From positions 248,001 to 312,000 of the forward strand of contig NZ_CP039642.1 in assembly GCF_004923315.1 (NCBI RefSeq): a DNA stretch of 64,000 nt, written 5' to 3'. The DNA comes from Azospirillum sp. TSA2s (GTDB taxonomy: Bacteria; Pseudomonadota; Alphaproteobacteria; Azospirillales; Azospirillaceae). The position numbers and the translations under genes are program-made. The notes beneath the pieces are model-generated. The model saw nothing but the letters and a program-made list of their open reading frames with translations, was not told where the DNA came from and ran no database searches. Positions within the stretch are counted from its first letter, which is position 1. Each line of letters opens with the position of its first letter. Shown one piece after another: positions 7,280 through 16,029 of this stretch.

Positions 7280-8200
7280 TCAGGCCGGCATCGCCTCGCG
7301 CGGGATGATGGCGCCGCGGTGCTGGATGACGGCGGCAGCCAGCCTGTGGGCGGCGCGGGCGGCGTCGGCCGGACCCTCGCCGCGCAGGCGGGCGGCGAGA
7401 TAGCCGGCACTGAAGCTGTCGCCGGCCGCTGTGGTGTCCACCACCGTGGCGACCTTCAGCGCGGGAACCTCGACGGCGTTGCCGTCCTGGAACACGATGC
7501 AGCCGGGCTGTTCCAGCTTCAGCACGATCTCGGAGACACCGGCGTCGCGAACGCGGGCCAGCACGGCGTCGGCATCGGCGTCGCCATAGAGGTCGCGCAG
7601 GTCGGTGACGCCGGGAAGCGCGATGTCGGTCAGCCGCAGCATGCGGTCGAAGGCGGCGCGGGCGGTCTCAAGATCCGGCCACAGGCGCGGGCGCCAGTTG
7701 GTGTCGAACGCCACTTTGCCGCCGCGCGCGCGGACCCGTTGCAGCACCTCGAACAGCCGCTCGCGGCCCTGCTCGCCCAGGATGGCGATGCTGATGCCGG
7801 ACAGGTAGACGATGCCGTAGCCTTCCAGCGCCTTGGACAGCTCCGGCGTCTGCGGCAGGGCGAACAGTTCGCGCGCCGGCGCGCGGTCGCGCCAGTAGAG
7901 GAAGCGGCGCTCGCCGCTGGCATCGGTCTCGATCAGGTAGAGGCCGGGCAGGCGGTTCGGCACGCGCAGCACATGGCCGGTGCCCACCCCTTCAGCCGCC
8001 CAGGCGGCGATCATGTCCTCGCTGATGCTGTCGTCGCCGAGAGCGGTCACATAATCGACCGGCGTGCCCAGACGCGCCAGATAGACCGCGGTGTTCAGCG
8101 TATCGCCGCCGAACCCCATGGTCAGCGACCCGTCCGGCCGCCGGAACATCTCGATCATGCATTCGCCGAGCGCGGCGACGCGGTTGGGCGTGTCGGTCAT
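7280..8200 (-). CDS. kdgK: 2-keto-3-deoxygluconate kinase (PfkB family)
   Basis: The 306-residue product is a ribokinase/PfkB-fold sugar kinase. It opens with VAALGECMIEMF, has the glycine pair in GFGGDTLNTAVYLARLG for substrate binding, and closes with DTTAAGDSFSAGYLAARL, the anion hole with the catalytic Asp. KDG kinase phosphorylates 2-keto-3-deoxygluconate to KDPG. It is the last gene of the uxaC-uxaA-eamA-kdgK unit, directly after the enzyme that makes its substrate, which supports KdgK over other PfkB kinases. GGAGAA lies before the ATG at 8200; a longer frame to 8215 lacks this. Confidence 0.87.
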   Translation of the reverse strand: MTDTPNRVAALGECMIEMFRRPDGSLTMGFGGDTLNTAVYLARLGTPVDYVTALGDDSISEDMIAAWAAEGVGTGHVLRVPNRLPGLYLIETDASGERRFLYWRDRAPARELFALPQTPELSKALEGYGIVYLSGISIAILGEQGRERLFEVLQRVRARGGKVAFDTNWRPRLWPDLETARAAFDRMLRLTDIALPGVTDLRDLYGDADADAVLARVRDAGVSEIVLKLEQPGCIVFQDGNAVEVPALKVATVVDTTAAGDSFSAGYLAARLRGEGPADAARAAHRLAAAVIQHRGAIIPREAMPA

Positions 8201-8246
8201 GCTTGTTCTCCGCAAGCCGGGAATGCCCCGGCAAATCCTTATTATT

Positions 8247-9230
8247 TCATGCCGCCGCAGCGCGGCGTTCCCGTGCCCGCATGCGTTCGCGGTGCGCGGT
8301 GTAGAGGCCGCTGGCGATGATCACGCCGGTGCCGACGAAGGTCCAATGGTCGGGCACCGCGCCGAAGACGAGGAATCCCAGCGCGGTGGACCAGATCAGC
8401 TGGACATAGGTGAAGGGCGCCAGCACCGATGCCTCGCCCTGGCGGTAGGCCAGGATCAGCAGCCATTGCGACAGGGTGTAGACCAGCCCGATGAAGACCC
8501 CGAGCAGCATCTCCCACGGCGTCGGCCATGCGGCGTGCAGGGGAAGCAGGGCGGTCAGCACGATCAGGCCGGTCAGCGCGCTCCACACCATGGTGGTCAG
8601 CGGGTTTTCCTGCACCGTCATCTTGCGCGTCGCCACAAGGCCGAGCGCCCAGCTGAAGGCGGTCAGGATCGGCAGCAGCGAGGCCGGCTGGAACCCGTCC
8701 GCCCCCGGCCGGATGACGATGATGACGCCGGCCAGCCCGACCAGCAGCGCCGCCCAGCGGCGGATGCCGACCTTCTCGCTCAGCAGCAGGATCGACAGCA
8801 CGGTGACGAAGACGGGGGAGACGAAGCTGATCGCCGCGGCTTCGGCCAGCGGCAGATGCTGCATCGCCATGATGAAGAACAGCGCCGAGCCCAGCATGCC
8901 CAGGCCGCGCAGGATCTGAAGCCCGGGCCGCGTTGTCTTCAGAACCCGGAGCGAGCCGCCGCGCAGCGCCAGCGGCATCACCAGCGCGGTGAAGACGACA
9001 TAGCGCATCCAGGCGATCTCGGCCGGCGGCAGGGTCCGGCCGAGATATTTCGCCGTGGCGTCTGAGCAGGACAGGCAGGCCACCGCCAGCACCACCAGCA
9101 GGATCGCCCGCATCGGCTCCGTGCCCTTGGACGCCGATCCGGTGGGCTGGATCGGGGTCTGCGGGCCGTTGACCGGCGAGGGGCCGGGGTCGCGGTGGGG
9201 GCCAGGGAGAGGGGTGGAACTGTCAGGCAT
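8247..9230 (-). CDS. EamA/DMT-family inner-membrane transporter
   Basis: The product has ten hydrophobic segments arranged as two EamA repeats, typical of drug/metabolite transporters. Examples are ILLVVLAVACLSC near the N-terminus and FTYVQLIWSTALGFLVFGAV near the end. From the ATG at 9230 it is 327 residues with a 39-residue Pro-rich leader. A start at 9113 would give 288 residues beginning directly at the first membrane segment, which is commoner for the family. It sits between uxaA and kdgK in one transcription unit, so it may carry a uronate or a catabolic intermediate, but the family does not reveal substrate or direction. Confidence 0.82.
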   Translation of the reverse strand: MPDSSTPLPGPHRDPGPSPVNGPQTPIQPTGSASKGTEPMRAILLVVLAVACLSCSDATAKYLGRTLPPAEIAWMRYVVFTALVMPLALRGGSLRVLKTTRPGLQILRGLGMLGSALFFIMAMQHLPLAEAAAISFVSPVFVTVLSILLLSEKVGIRRWAALLVGLAGVIIVIRPGADGFQPASLLPILTAFSWALGLVATRKMTVQENPLTTMVWSALTGLIVLTALLPLHAAWPTPWEMLLGVFIGLVYTLSQWLLILAYRQGEASVLAPFTYVQLIWSTALGFLVFGAVPDHWTFVGTGVIIASGLYTAHRERMRARERRAAAA

Positions 9231-9272
9231 GGTGCCGGCTCTTCAACGGTTTCCGATAAGGGGGCGGACCCC

Positions 9273-10796
9273 TTACATAACCGCTCCCATCTGCCAGGGA
9301 GCGAATTCATCGGCGCCGACGCCGAGTTCCTCGCTCTTGGTCTTGCGGCCCGACGCGGTGTCGAGCACCAGTTGGAAGATCGCTCGGCCGACCTCCTCGA
9401 TGGTGGCGTCGCCGGTGGCGATGGCGCCGCAATCGATGTCCATGTCGTCCGGCATCCGGCGGAACAGCGTGCTGTTGGTCGCCAGCTTCAGGCTGGGCGT
9501 CGGCTTGCAGCCAAACACCGAGCCGCGGCCGGTGGTGAAGCACAGCACATTGGCGCCGCCCGCCACCTGCCCGGTCGCCGACACCGGATCGTAGCCGGGG
9601 GTGTCCATGAAGACGAAGCCCTTGTCGGTGATCGGCTCGGCATAGCGGTAGACGGCGGTCATCGGGGTGGTTCCGCCCTTGGCGACCGCGCCCAGCGACT
9701 TTTCCAGGATGGTGGTCAGGCCGCCCTTCTTGTTGCCGGGCGACGGGTTGTTGTTCATCTCGCCGCCGGTGCGGCTGGTGTACTCCTCCCACCAGCCGAT
9801 GCGCTCGACCAGCGCCTCGCCCACCTCGCGGCGGACGGCGCGGCGGGTCAGCAGATGCTCGGCGCCGTAGACCTCCGGCGTCTCGCTCAGCACGGCGGTG
9901 CCGCCGTTGCGGACCAGCAGGTCGACGGCATAGCCCAGCGCCGGGTTGGCGGTGATGCCCGAATAGCCGTCGGAGCCGCCGCACTGCAGCGCCAGCGTCA
10001 GATGGCTGGCCGGCAGGGTCTGGCGGGTGACGTCGTTGATCTCCGGCAGCAGGGCCTCGATCCGGCGGATGCCCTCGCGGGCGGCGGCAGCGGTGCCGCC
10101 CATGTCCTGGATGCCGATGGGAATGACGCGGGCGCCCGCCTCAAGGCCGGTGGCCTCCATCAGCTTGTCGATCTGGTTCACCTCGCAGCCGAGACCCAGC
10201 AGGATCACCGCGGCGAAGTTCGGGTGGCGGGCGTAGCCGGCGATGGTCCGGCGCAGCGTGTCCATCACCTCGCCGCTGCCGGCCATGCCGCAGCCATAGC
10301 CGTGGGTCAGCGCGACAACGCCGTCGATGTTGGGATAGGCGGCCAGCGCGGGCCCACGGAAATGGTCGGCGATCATCCGCGCCGCGGTGGCGGAGCAGTT
10401 CACCGAGGTCAGCACGCCGATGTAGTTGCGGGTGGCGACCCGGCCATCCGGGCGAACGATGCCCTGGAAGGTGGCGCGCTCGGCCTCCGGGATCATCTCC
10501 ACCGGGTGGACGTCGGCGCCGAAGGCGTAATCGCGCTCGAAATCACTGCCCATGCCCATGTTGTGGACGTGGACATGGTCGCCCGGCTGGATCGCCGCGG
10601 TGGCGAAGCCGATGACCTGATTGTACTTGCGCACCGGCTCGCCCAGCGCGATGGCGCGCACCGCGACCTTGTGCCCGGCCGGCACCGGCCCGGTGGTCGC
10701 GACTTCTGTGCCGGGCAGGGCGGTGCCGGGCTCCAGGTCGGCGCCGGCGACGACGACGTTGTCGGCGGGGTGCAGGCGGATGGTCAGCGATGCCAT
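9273..10796 (-). CDS. uxaA: Altronate dehydratase
   Basis: The 507-residue product has the two-part UxaA architecture. A small N-terminal SAF domain (about residues 1-95, beginning LTIRLHPADNVVVAGADL) is followed by the large UxaA/GarD catalytic domain, which includes CSATAARMIADHF, the HGYGCGM motif, LGLGCEVNQIDKL and LQCGGSDGYSGITANPALG. NNNPSPGNKKGGLTTILEKS is characteristic of altronate rather than galactarate dehydratase. The enzyme dehydrates D-altronate to 2-keto-3-deoxygluconate, the substrate of KdgK two genes on. E. coli UxaA is 495 residues. The gene follows uxaC after a 260-base spacer filled by repeat A2. Altronate oxidoreductase (UxaB) is not in the window. Confidence 0.92.
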   Translation of the reverse strand: MASLTIRLHPADNVVVAGADLEPGTALPGTEVATTGPVPAGHKVAVRAIALGEPVRKYNQVIGFATAAIQPGDHVHVHNMGMGSDFERDYAFGADVHPVEMIPEAERATFQGIVRPDGRVATRNYIGVLTSVNCSATAARMIADHFRGPALAAYPNIDGVVALTHGYGCGMAGSGEVMDTLRRTIAGYARHPNFAAVILLGLGCEVNQIDKLMEATGLEAGARVIPIGIQDMGGTAAAAREGIRRIEALLPEINDVTRQTLPASHLTLALQCGGSDGYSGITANPALGYAVDLLVRNGGTAVLSETPEVYGAEHLLTRRAVRREVGEALVERIGWWEEYTSRTGGEMNNNPSPGNKKGGLTTILEKSLGAVAKGGTTPMTAVYRYAEPITDKGFVFMDTPGYDPVSATGQVAGGANVLCFTTGRGSVFGCKPTPSLKLATNSTLFRRMPDDMDIDCGAIATGDATIEEVGRAIFQLVLDTASGRKTKSEELGVGADEFAPWQMGAVM

Positions 10797-10826
10797 GGGA
10801 AGATGTCCTTGAGGAGACTAGATAGT

Positions 10827-11048
10827 CCCTCTCCCGCCTCTCGCACAAACTTCGTTTGTGCTGACGGCGTCAGGCGGATCGAAGATCCGCTGAGAGCCCC
10901 GGGAGAGGGAGGGGACCCACGCCGCAGGCGTGGGGAGGGTGAGGGGGCGGCCAAGAATCCCGAACCGCATGGCTTCGTGCCTAACCCCTCACCCTTCCCA
11001 CCGCTTCGCGGCGGGCCCCTTCCCTCTCCCGGGGCGGGAGAGGGAGGT
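10827..11048. repeat. Family A palindrome, copy A2, with a nested two-hairpin module
   Basis: This is the longest family A copy. Its left CCCTCTCCCG and CCGGGAGAGGG arms, adjacent in other copies, are separated here by about 59 bases that form a separate module (10838-10896). The remainder follows copy A1, including the shared central CCAAGAATCCCGAA segment. It fills the spacer between uxaC and uxaA, so the uronate operon transcript should contain a very stable stem-loop array. Confidence 0.88.
10838..10896. repeat. Nested two-hairpin module (copy 1, inside family A)
   Basis: CTCTC and GAGAG bound the module. Inside are CACAAACTTCGTTTGTG and GGCGGATCGAAGATCCGC, two short hairpins joined by CTGACG..GTCA. 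The same design occurs at 37984-38043 (inverted) and 48493-48552, there inside family B. The junction lies within the family A left hairpin, as expected if a small palindromic element had inserted into the larger one. Confidence 0.85.
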
Positions 11049-11056
11049 TCAGCCAA

Positions 11057-12457
11057 TCACAGCTTGTAGGCGTTCTTGGCGAGGCGGTAGGCGAGGTCGA
11101 CGGCCAGTTCCGCGGCCTCGTCCTCGGCCAGCCGGTGTTCGGCGACCAGACGGGCAAGGAAGCTGCAATCGACGCGGCGTGACACGTCGTGGCGGGCCGG
11201 GATCGAGCAGAAGGCGCGGGTGTCGTCGTTGAAGCCGACCGTGTTGTAGAAGCCGGCGGTCTCCGTGATCATCTCGCGGTAGCGGCGCATGCCCTCGGGG
11301 CTGTCATGGAACCACCAGGCCGGACCGACGCGCAGCGCCGGGTAATGGCCGGCCAGCGGCGCCAGCTCGCGGGCGTAGCTGTCCTCATCGAGCGTGAACA
11401 GGATGATGGTCAGGTCGCGCTCGTTGCCGAAGCGGTCGAGCAGCGGCTTCAGCGCCCGCACATACTCGGTGCCGCTCGGGATGTCGGCGCCCTTGTCGCG
11501 GCCGAAGCGCCGGAACACGAGGTCGTTGTGGTTGCGGAAGGAACCGGGGTGGATCTGCATGACCAGACCGTCCTCCAGGCTCATCCGCGCCATTTCGGTC
11601 AGCATCTGGGCGCGGAACAGCTCGGCCTCATTGGCCGTGGCGCCGCCGCGGCGGACGATGTCGAACAGCTTCTCGGCTTCAGCGCGGGCCAGATCGGCGG
11701 TCGCCGCCGTCGGGTGGCCGTGATCGGTCGAGGTGGCGCCGTAGCTCTTGAAATAGAGGCGGCGGTCGGCCAGCGCGGCGAGATAGCCGTCCCAGGTCGC
11801 GGTGTCCTTGCCGGTGATGCGGCCCAGCTCGGCGAGGTTCTCGCGGAAGCCCTCGAACTCCGGATCGACGACCGGGTCGGGACGGAAGGCGGTGATGACC
11901 CGGCCCTTCCAGCCGCTCTCGCGGATCGCCTTGTGGTGCACCAGCGGGTCGAGCGGCGATTCGGTGGTCGCCAGCACTTCGAGGTTGAAGCGCTCGAACA
12001 GGGCGCGCGGGCGGAACTCCGGCTTGCGCAGGCAGTCTTCGATCTGGTCGTAGATGCGGTCGGCGCTGGCGGCGCTCAGACGCTCGGTGACGCCGAACAC
12101 CGTCTCGAAGGCATGGGTCAGCCACATCGAGGTCGGCGTGCCGCGGAACAGGTGCCAGTTGCTGGCCAGCAGGCGCCAGATCGCGCGCGAATCGGTCGAG
12201 GTCTCGCCACCATCCTTGCGCGGAACGCCCAGCTGCTCCAGCGGAATTCCCTGGCTGTAGAGCATGCGGAATGCATAATGGTCGGGCTTGACGAACAGGC
12301 TGGCCGGGTCGGGGAACGCCTCGTCCTTCGCGAACCAGGACGGATCGGTGTGGCCGTGCGGGCTGACGATCGGCAGGGCGGCGACTTCGCCATACAGGCG
12401 GCGCGCGATGTCGCGTTGCGTCGGGTCGCTCGGGAAAAGACGGTCGGGGTGAAGCAT
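11057..12457 (-). CDS. uxaC: Uronate (glucuronate/galacturonate) isomerase
   Basis: The 466-residue protein matches UxaC in length (E. coli 470) and in its amidohydrolase-type barrel motifs. These are SPHGHTDPSWFAKDEAF near the N-terminus (metal-binding His pair), FRGTPTSMWLTHAFETVFG, ATTESPLDPLVHH, ITAFRPDPVVDPEF, VMQIHPGSFRNHN, and GFNDDTRAFCSIPARHDVSR at the end. It isomerises D-galacturonate to tagaturonate or D-glucuronate to fructuronate in the cytoplasm. It is first in the uxaC-uxaA-eamA-kdgK unit. A FadR-type regulator is divergently encoded 286 bases away, with an AT-rich operator-like box between them at 12552-12565. Confidence 0.95.
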   Translation of the reverse strand: MLHPDRLFPSDPTQRDIARRLYGEVAALPIVSPHGHTDPSWFAKDEAFPDPASLFVKPDHYAFRMLYSQGIPLEQLGVPRKDGGETSTDSRAIWRLLASNWHLFRGTPTSMWLTHAFETVFGVTERLSAASADRIYDQIEDCLRKPEFRPRALFERFNLEVLATTESPLDPLVHHKAIRESGWKGRVITAFRPDPVVDPEFEGFRENLAELGRITGKDTATWDGYLAALADRRLYFKSYGATSTDHGHPTAATADLARAEAEKLFDIVRRGGATANEAELFRAQMLTEMARMSLEDGLVMQIHPGSFRNHNDLVFRRFGRDKGADIPSGTEYVRALKPLLDRFGNERDLTIILFTLDEDSYARELAPLAGHYPALRVGPAWWFHDSPEGMRRYREMITETAGFYNTVGFNDDTRAFCSIPARHDVSRRVDCSFLARLVAEHRLAEDEAAELAVDLAYRLAKNAYKL

Positions 12458-12551
12458 CGGAAGCCTCTACGCTGCAAGAGATGGGCAAAAGCAGGGTGGG
12501 GAAAAGGCGGGGTCCGTGCGGGGGACCGTCCCTACCGGCTGGTCGTATAAT

Positions 12552-12565
12552 ATTAATATATCAGA
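12552..12565. promoter_or_regulatory. Candidate uronate-regulon operator, site 1 (uxaC/gntR intergenic)
   Basis: ATTAATATATCAGA agrees with the consensus ACTAATATATTAGT, built from the four local sites, at 11 of 14 positions. It sits in a strikingly AT-rich patch about 95 bases before uxaC and 180 before the divergent regulator. The family of boxes is discussed under findings. Confidence 0.55.
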
Positions 12566-12743
12566 TTGGATTGCAAGCCCAATCGTTCCCATTTCGCGGC
12601 ATCTGTGCCAGTGCGGCCTGCGCCCAGTCGCCGCACCCGATCCGTTTGAGAGGGTGGCGATGGATTTGACCTTGATGAAGGGGGACGGGTAGATTGACGG
12701 GTATGACGAACATCCCACGGGCGGCGGTGCGCTGCCCGGATAC

Positions 12744-13538
12744 ATGCCTGCCGGAATGGAGCCATCGGTGAAGAAGGTCGCGACGACAGAGGATGAAGGC
12801 GGCCTGGTCTCCGCAACCGTGCGCCGCGCTGCGGCCCCGGCCGCGGCGGTCCGTCCGCCGCGCCGCGCCGCGACCGTGGCGTCGCGCATCTACCGCGACC
12901 TGCGGGCGGAGATCGTCTCGCTGAAGCGCAAGCCCGGCGACGCCATCGCCGAGAAGCAGATCGCCGAGGCCTATGGCGTCAGCCGCACGCCGGTGCGCGA
13001 GGCGGTGCTGAAGCTGGCCGACGAGGGGCTGATCGAGATTTTCCCGCAGTCCGGCACCTTCGTGTCGCGCATCCCGCTGGACGCCCTGCCGGAGGCCTTC
13101 GCCATCCGCAAGGCGCTGGAGGAGGCGACGGTGCGCTATGCGGCGGCGCGGGCCAGCCGCAGCCAGATCGCCGCGCTCCGCGCCAATCTGGAACTGCAGC
13201 GGGAGATGCAGGAAACCGCCAACTATGAAGGGTTCCATCAGGCCGACGAGGCGTTCCACGCGCTGATCGCGGAGATCGCCGGCTATCCCGGATTCTGGAC
13301 GCTGATCCAGCAGACCAAGGTGCAGATCGACCGCTACCGTCTGCTGACCCTGCCGGTGCGCGGCCGCATCGCCGAGGTGATCGCGGAGCATGCCGCCATC
13401 CTCGAAGCGGTGGCGGCCAACGATCCCGCGGCCGCCATCAAGGCGCTGGACGACCATCTGGACGACCTGCAGATCTCGATCGCCGACATCCGCCGCGACT
13501 ATCCGCGTTACTTCACCGCGCCCGGCGATCCGGTTTAA
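12744..13538 (+). CDS. GntR-family regulator, FadR/FCD subfamily (paralogue 1)
   Basis: The 264-residue product has an Ala/Arg-rich tail, a winged helix (about residues 50-115; IYRDLRAEIVSLKRKPGD, then EKQIAEAYGVSRTPVREAVL) and an FCD ligand-binding domain of helices containing the metal-binding motif HQADEAFHALIAE. UxuR, ExuR and similar uronate regulators belong to this subfamily. It is divergent from uxaC, and a close paralogue is encoded at 16558-17331, on the far side of the kdu genes. Regulation of the surrounding uronate genes by a hexuronate or KDG-type ligand is therefore likely but unproven. An ATG at 12756 is an alternative start; neither has a clear Shine-Dalgarno. Confidence 0.88.
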   Translation: MPAGMEPSVKKVATTEDEGGLVSATVRRAAAPAAAVRPPRRAATVASRIYRDLRAEIVSLKRKPGDAIAEKQIAEAYGVSRTPVREAVLKLADEGLIEIFPQSGTFVSRIPLDALPEAFAIRKALEEATVRYAAARASRSQIAALRANLELQREMQETANYEGFHQADEAFHALIAEIAGYPGFWTLIQQTKVQIDRYRLLTLPVRGRIAEVIAEHAAILEAVAANDPAAAIKALDDHLDDLQISIADIRRDYPRYFTAPGDPV

Positions 13539-13566
13539 GGGGCCGGTCTAAGTAGCCGTTTCGGGC

Positions 13567-13938
13567 CTACTTCGCGTCGGCTTCCGCGGCGTAGGCCACC
13601 GGCTCGCCCAGGAAGTCCTCGCGGATCGGCGTGAAGATGTCGAGCAGCATGCCCGGCTCCAGAGCCACCACGCCATGCAGGATGTTGGACGGCACCATAT
13701 AGCCGTCGCCGGCGTTCAGCCGCTTGGTGCGGCCGTCGATGGTGACGTCGAAGGACCCCTTCTCCACCACGGCGCACTGGACATGGGGATGGCGATGCTG
13801 CGCGCCGATGGCGCCGGCCTCGAACTCCACCCGCACCATCATCATCGTGTCGTTGTAGCCGAGAATCTTGCGGCGAACGCCGTCGCCCAGATCCTGCCAC
13901 GGAATGTCGCCCGCGGTGACGAACACGTCGGTGGTCAT
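13567..13938 (-). CDS. kdgF: Cupin protein KdgF (unsaturated galacturonate linearisation)
   Basis: The 123-residue single-domain cupin has the metal-binding set in QHRHPHVQCAVVEKGSFDV (two His and Glu/Gln) and NILHGVVALEPGMLLDIFTP (third His). The segment ITW/PWQDLGDGVRRKILGYNDTMMMVRVEF is a hallmark of KdgF. KdgF speeds conversion of 4,5-unsaturated galacturonate released from pectin to the linear 5-keto-4-deoxyuronate, the substrate of KduI encoded in the same unit. The ATG at 13938 follows GGGAGG; the longer frame to 14073 would read through a family C palindrome and is rejected. It is the last gene of kduI-kduD-kdgF. Confidence 0.87.
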   Translation of the reverse strand: MTTDVFVTAGDIPWQDLGDGVRRKILGYNDTMMMVRVEFEAGAIGAQHRHPHVQCAVVEKGSFDVTIDGRTKRLNAGDGYMVPSNILHGVVALEPGMLLDIFTPIREDFLGEPVAYAAEADAK

Positions 13939-14031
13939 TACCCGTTTTCCTCCCATCGAATGCCCGTTCCGGCCCAGGCGTGACGCGCGCATCACACGGC
14001 ATGATGAACGTCCGGGACTGAAGGAACTTTG

Positions 14032-14114
14032 CGTCATCCCCGCGAAGGCGGGGATCCAGAGTTTCCAATGCAAATGCTTACAGTGTCTGGATTCCCGCCT
14101 TCGCGGGAATGACG
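14032..14114. repeat. Family C palindrome, copy C2
   Basis: The same CGTCATCCCCGCGAAGGCG arm as copy C1 is on the left. The right arm CCGCCTTCGCGGGAATGACG has one substitution that pairs less well. The centre differs completely from C1, so the arms are conserved and the loop is not. It lies between kduD and kdgF, again inside a minus-strand operon. Confidence 0.88.
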
Positions 14115-14202
14115 GTCAAAGAAGCCTTTCACGTCCAGTGCGTCACATCGGCCATGATGCGAACGTCACGCAGCACTTGAGTGCCGAAAAGGGCCGTTAT
14201 CG

Positions 14203-14961
14203 TCAGCGCGCCAGCCAGCCGCCGTCGACGGGCAGGATGGTGCCGTGGATGTAGTCGGCGGCTTCCGACGCCAGGAACACCGCCGGGCCGCCGATGTCGG
14301 ACGGCACGCTCCAGCGGCCGGCCGGGATGCGGCCGAGGATCTCGGCGCTGCGGCTCTCGTCGGCGCGCAGAGCCGCGGTGTTGTTGGTGGCGACATAGCC
14401 CGGCGCGATGGCATTCACGTTGATGCCCTTGCCGGCCCATTCGCAGGCCAGAAGCTTGGTGATGCCGGCGACGCCGCTCTTGGAGGCGGTATAGGACGGC
14501 ACGCGGATGCCGCCCTGGAAGGACAGCATGGACGCGATGTTGATGATCTTGCCCTTGCGGCCCTCGGCGATGGCGTAGCGGCCGAAGGCCTGGCAGAGGA
14601 AGAACACCGTCTTGATGTTGATGTTCATCACGAGGTCCCAGTCGGCCTCGCTGAAATCGACGGCGTCGGCGCGGCGGATCAGCCCGGCGTTGTTGACCAG
14701 GATGTCCAGCTGACCGAACTTGCCGACCGTCTCCTCCACCAGCCCCTGGACCGGGGCGATGGAGGTCAGGTCGGCATGGATGCCGTGGAACTTGCGGCCG
14801 GCCGCCTCGACCAGACCCTTGGTCTCGTCCAGCGACACCACGTCGACGGCGGCGATGTCGGCGCCGGCCTGCGCCAGCGCCACGGCGATGCCCTGGCCGA
14901 TGCCGGTGTTGGCGCCGGTGACCAGCGCCACCTTGCCGGTCAGGTCGAACGAAATGCTCAT
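14203..14961 (-). CDS. kduD: 2-dehydro-3-deoxy-D-gluconate 5-dehydrogenase (2-deoxy-D-gluconate 3-dehydrogenase)
   Basis: The 252-residue classical SDR has the NAD motif VTGANTGIGQGIAVALAQAG, VNNAGLIRRADAVDFSE, the catalytic Ser in INIASMLSFQGG and the YTASKSGVAGITKLLACEW active site, matching KduD in length and in the IRRAD and FQGG segments. KduD reduces 2,5-diketo-3-deoxygluconate, the product of KduI, to 2-keto-3-deoxygluconate. Its position directly after kduI, with 41 bases between, supports this role over other SDRs. KdgK, encoded in the neighbouring unit, would take the product. Confidence 0.93.
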   Translation of the reverse strand: MSISFDLTGKVALVTGANTGIGQGIAVALAQAGADIAAVDVVSLDETKGLVEAAGRKFHGIHADLTSIAPVQGLVEETVGKFGQLDILVNNAGLIRRADAVDFSEADWDLVMNINIKTVFFLCQAFGRYAIAEGRKGKIINIASMLSFQGGIRVPSYTASKSGVAGITKLLACEWAGKGINVNAIAPGYVATNNTAALRADESRSAEILGRIPAGRWSVPSDIGGPAVFLASEAADYIHGTILPVDGGWLAR

Positions 14962-15002
14962 GGTCGGTTTCCGTTCTTATGATTTGGTTTTCAGGGGGCG
15001 CC

Positions 15003-15839
15003 TCAGCGCAGGCGGTCCATGGCGACGAAGTCCATGTCCGTGAAGTCCTGGTTGTCGCCGCCCATCGCCCAGATGAAGGTGTAGTTGCGGGTGCCGACGC
15101 CGGAATGGATCGACCAGGGCGGGGAGATCACCGCCTGTTCGTTGGCGACCACGATGTGGCGGGTCTGTTCCGGCTCGCCCATCAGGTGCATGACGCGGGC
15201 GTCATCGGGCAGGTCGAAGTAGAAATAGACCTCGCAGCGCCGGTCATGGGTGTGGCACGGCATCGTGTTCCACATGTTGTTCGGCTTCAGCACCGTCATG
15301 CCCAGCACCAGCTGCGCGGTGCGCACCACGTCCGGGTGGATCATCTGGTAGATGGTGCGCTCGTTCGACTGGGCCGGGTCGCCGAGATGCACGGCCTTGG
15401 CCTGGCCGATCGAGATCTTCATCGTCTCGAACCGGGCATGGGCGGGGGTGCTGTTCAGGTAGAACTTGGCCGGCTCGCGGCGGTCCAGGCTCTCGAAGAC
15501 GACGTCCTTGCTGCCCATCGCGACATAGAGCGCGTCGCGCGGCGCCAGTTCATGGACGGCGCCGTCGACGGTGACGCGGCCGGCGCCGCCGACATTGACC
15601 ACGCCCAGCTCGCGCCGGTCGAGGAAGTTGGGCGAGCCGATCTCCTTGGAGGAGTCCAGCTTCACCGGGCCGGCGACCGGCATGGCGCCGCCGACGACGA
15701 AGCGGTCGATGTGGCTGTAGGTGAAGACGGTCTCGTCGGCCTCGAACAGGGTCGGGACCAGGAAATGGTCGCGCAGCGTCTCGGTGTCGTAAGAGCGGAC
15801 GGCATCGGGGTGGGAGGCGTGCCGGACGGAGATTTTCAT
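15003..15839 (-). CDS. kduI: 5-keto-4-deoxyuronate isomerase (4-deoxy-L-threo-5-hexosulose-uronate ketol-isomerase)
   Basis: The 278-residue product matches KduI in length. It carries the zinc-binding cluster CHTHDRRCEVYFYFDL (two His, one Glu) with the fourth ligand in PPWSIHSGVGTRNYTFIWAM near the C-terminus, the usual two-cupin arrangement. It converts the linear 5-keto-4-deoxyuronate made from pectin oligomers to 2,5-diketo-3-deoxygluconate. It is the first gene of kduI-kduD-kdgF. An ACTAATATACTAGT box lies 57 bases before its start, and mgsA is divergent with another copy of the box. Confidence 0.94.
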   Translation of the reverse strand: MKISVRHASHPDAVRSYDTETLRDHFLVPTLFEADETVFTYSHIDRFVVGGAMPVAGPVKLDSSKEIGSPNFLDRRELGVVNVGGAGRVTVDGAVHELAPRDALYVAMGSKDVVFESLDRREPAKFYLNSTPAHARFETMKISIGQAKAVHLGDPAQSNERTIYQMIHPDVVRTAQLVLGMTVLKPNNMWNTMPCHTHDRRCEVYFYFDLPDDARVMHLMGEPEQTRHIVVANEQAVISPPWSIHSGVGTRNYTFIWAMGGDNQDFTDMDFVAMDRLR

Positions 15840-15895
15840 GGGGTGGGCCTTTCAAATCTGTACAGCCGGCTGTCCGGCGGGTCTGGCGCCATCAT

Positions 15896-15909
15896 ACTAA
15901 TATACTAGT
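15896..15909. promoter_or_regulatory. Candidate uronate-regulon operator, site 2 (kduI)
   Basis: ACTAATATACTAGT matches the local consensus ACTAATATATTAGT at 13 of 14 positions and is the best copy. It lies 57 bases upstream of the kduI start in the spacer shared with the divergent mgsA. Confidence 0.65.
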
Positions 15910-16029
15910 AAGCAGGGCAAGGGTTAATGATGGAAATCCGGACATTTCATCAAGCGGAGGGTGCGACAAAGTTGCCTGGAGCGGTCGAGCCATGGCGCGG
16001 CGGGGCACCCGCGTTGCGCTGCCGGCCGG

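Noticed and set aside
10817..10826. ACTAGATAGT before uxaA as a fifth uronate operator
   Set aside because: It has the ACTA/TAGT halves but a two-base spacer instead of six, so it does not fit the other four sites.
13939..14073. N-terminal extension of KdgF
   Set aside because: It would translate family C palindrome sequence and lies ahead of a clear GGGAGG ribosome site at the shorter start.
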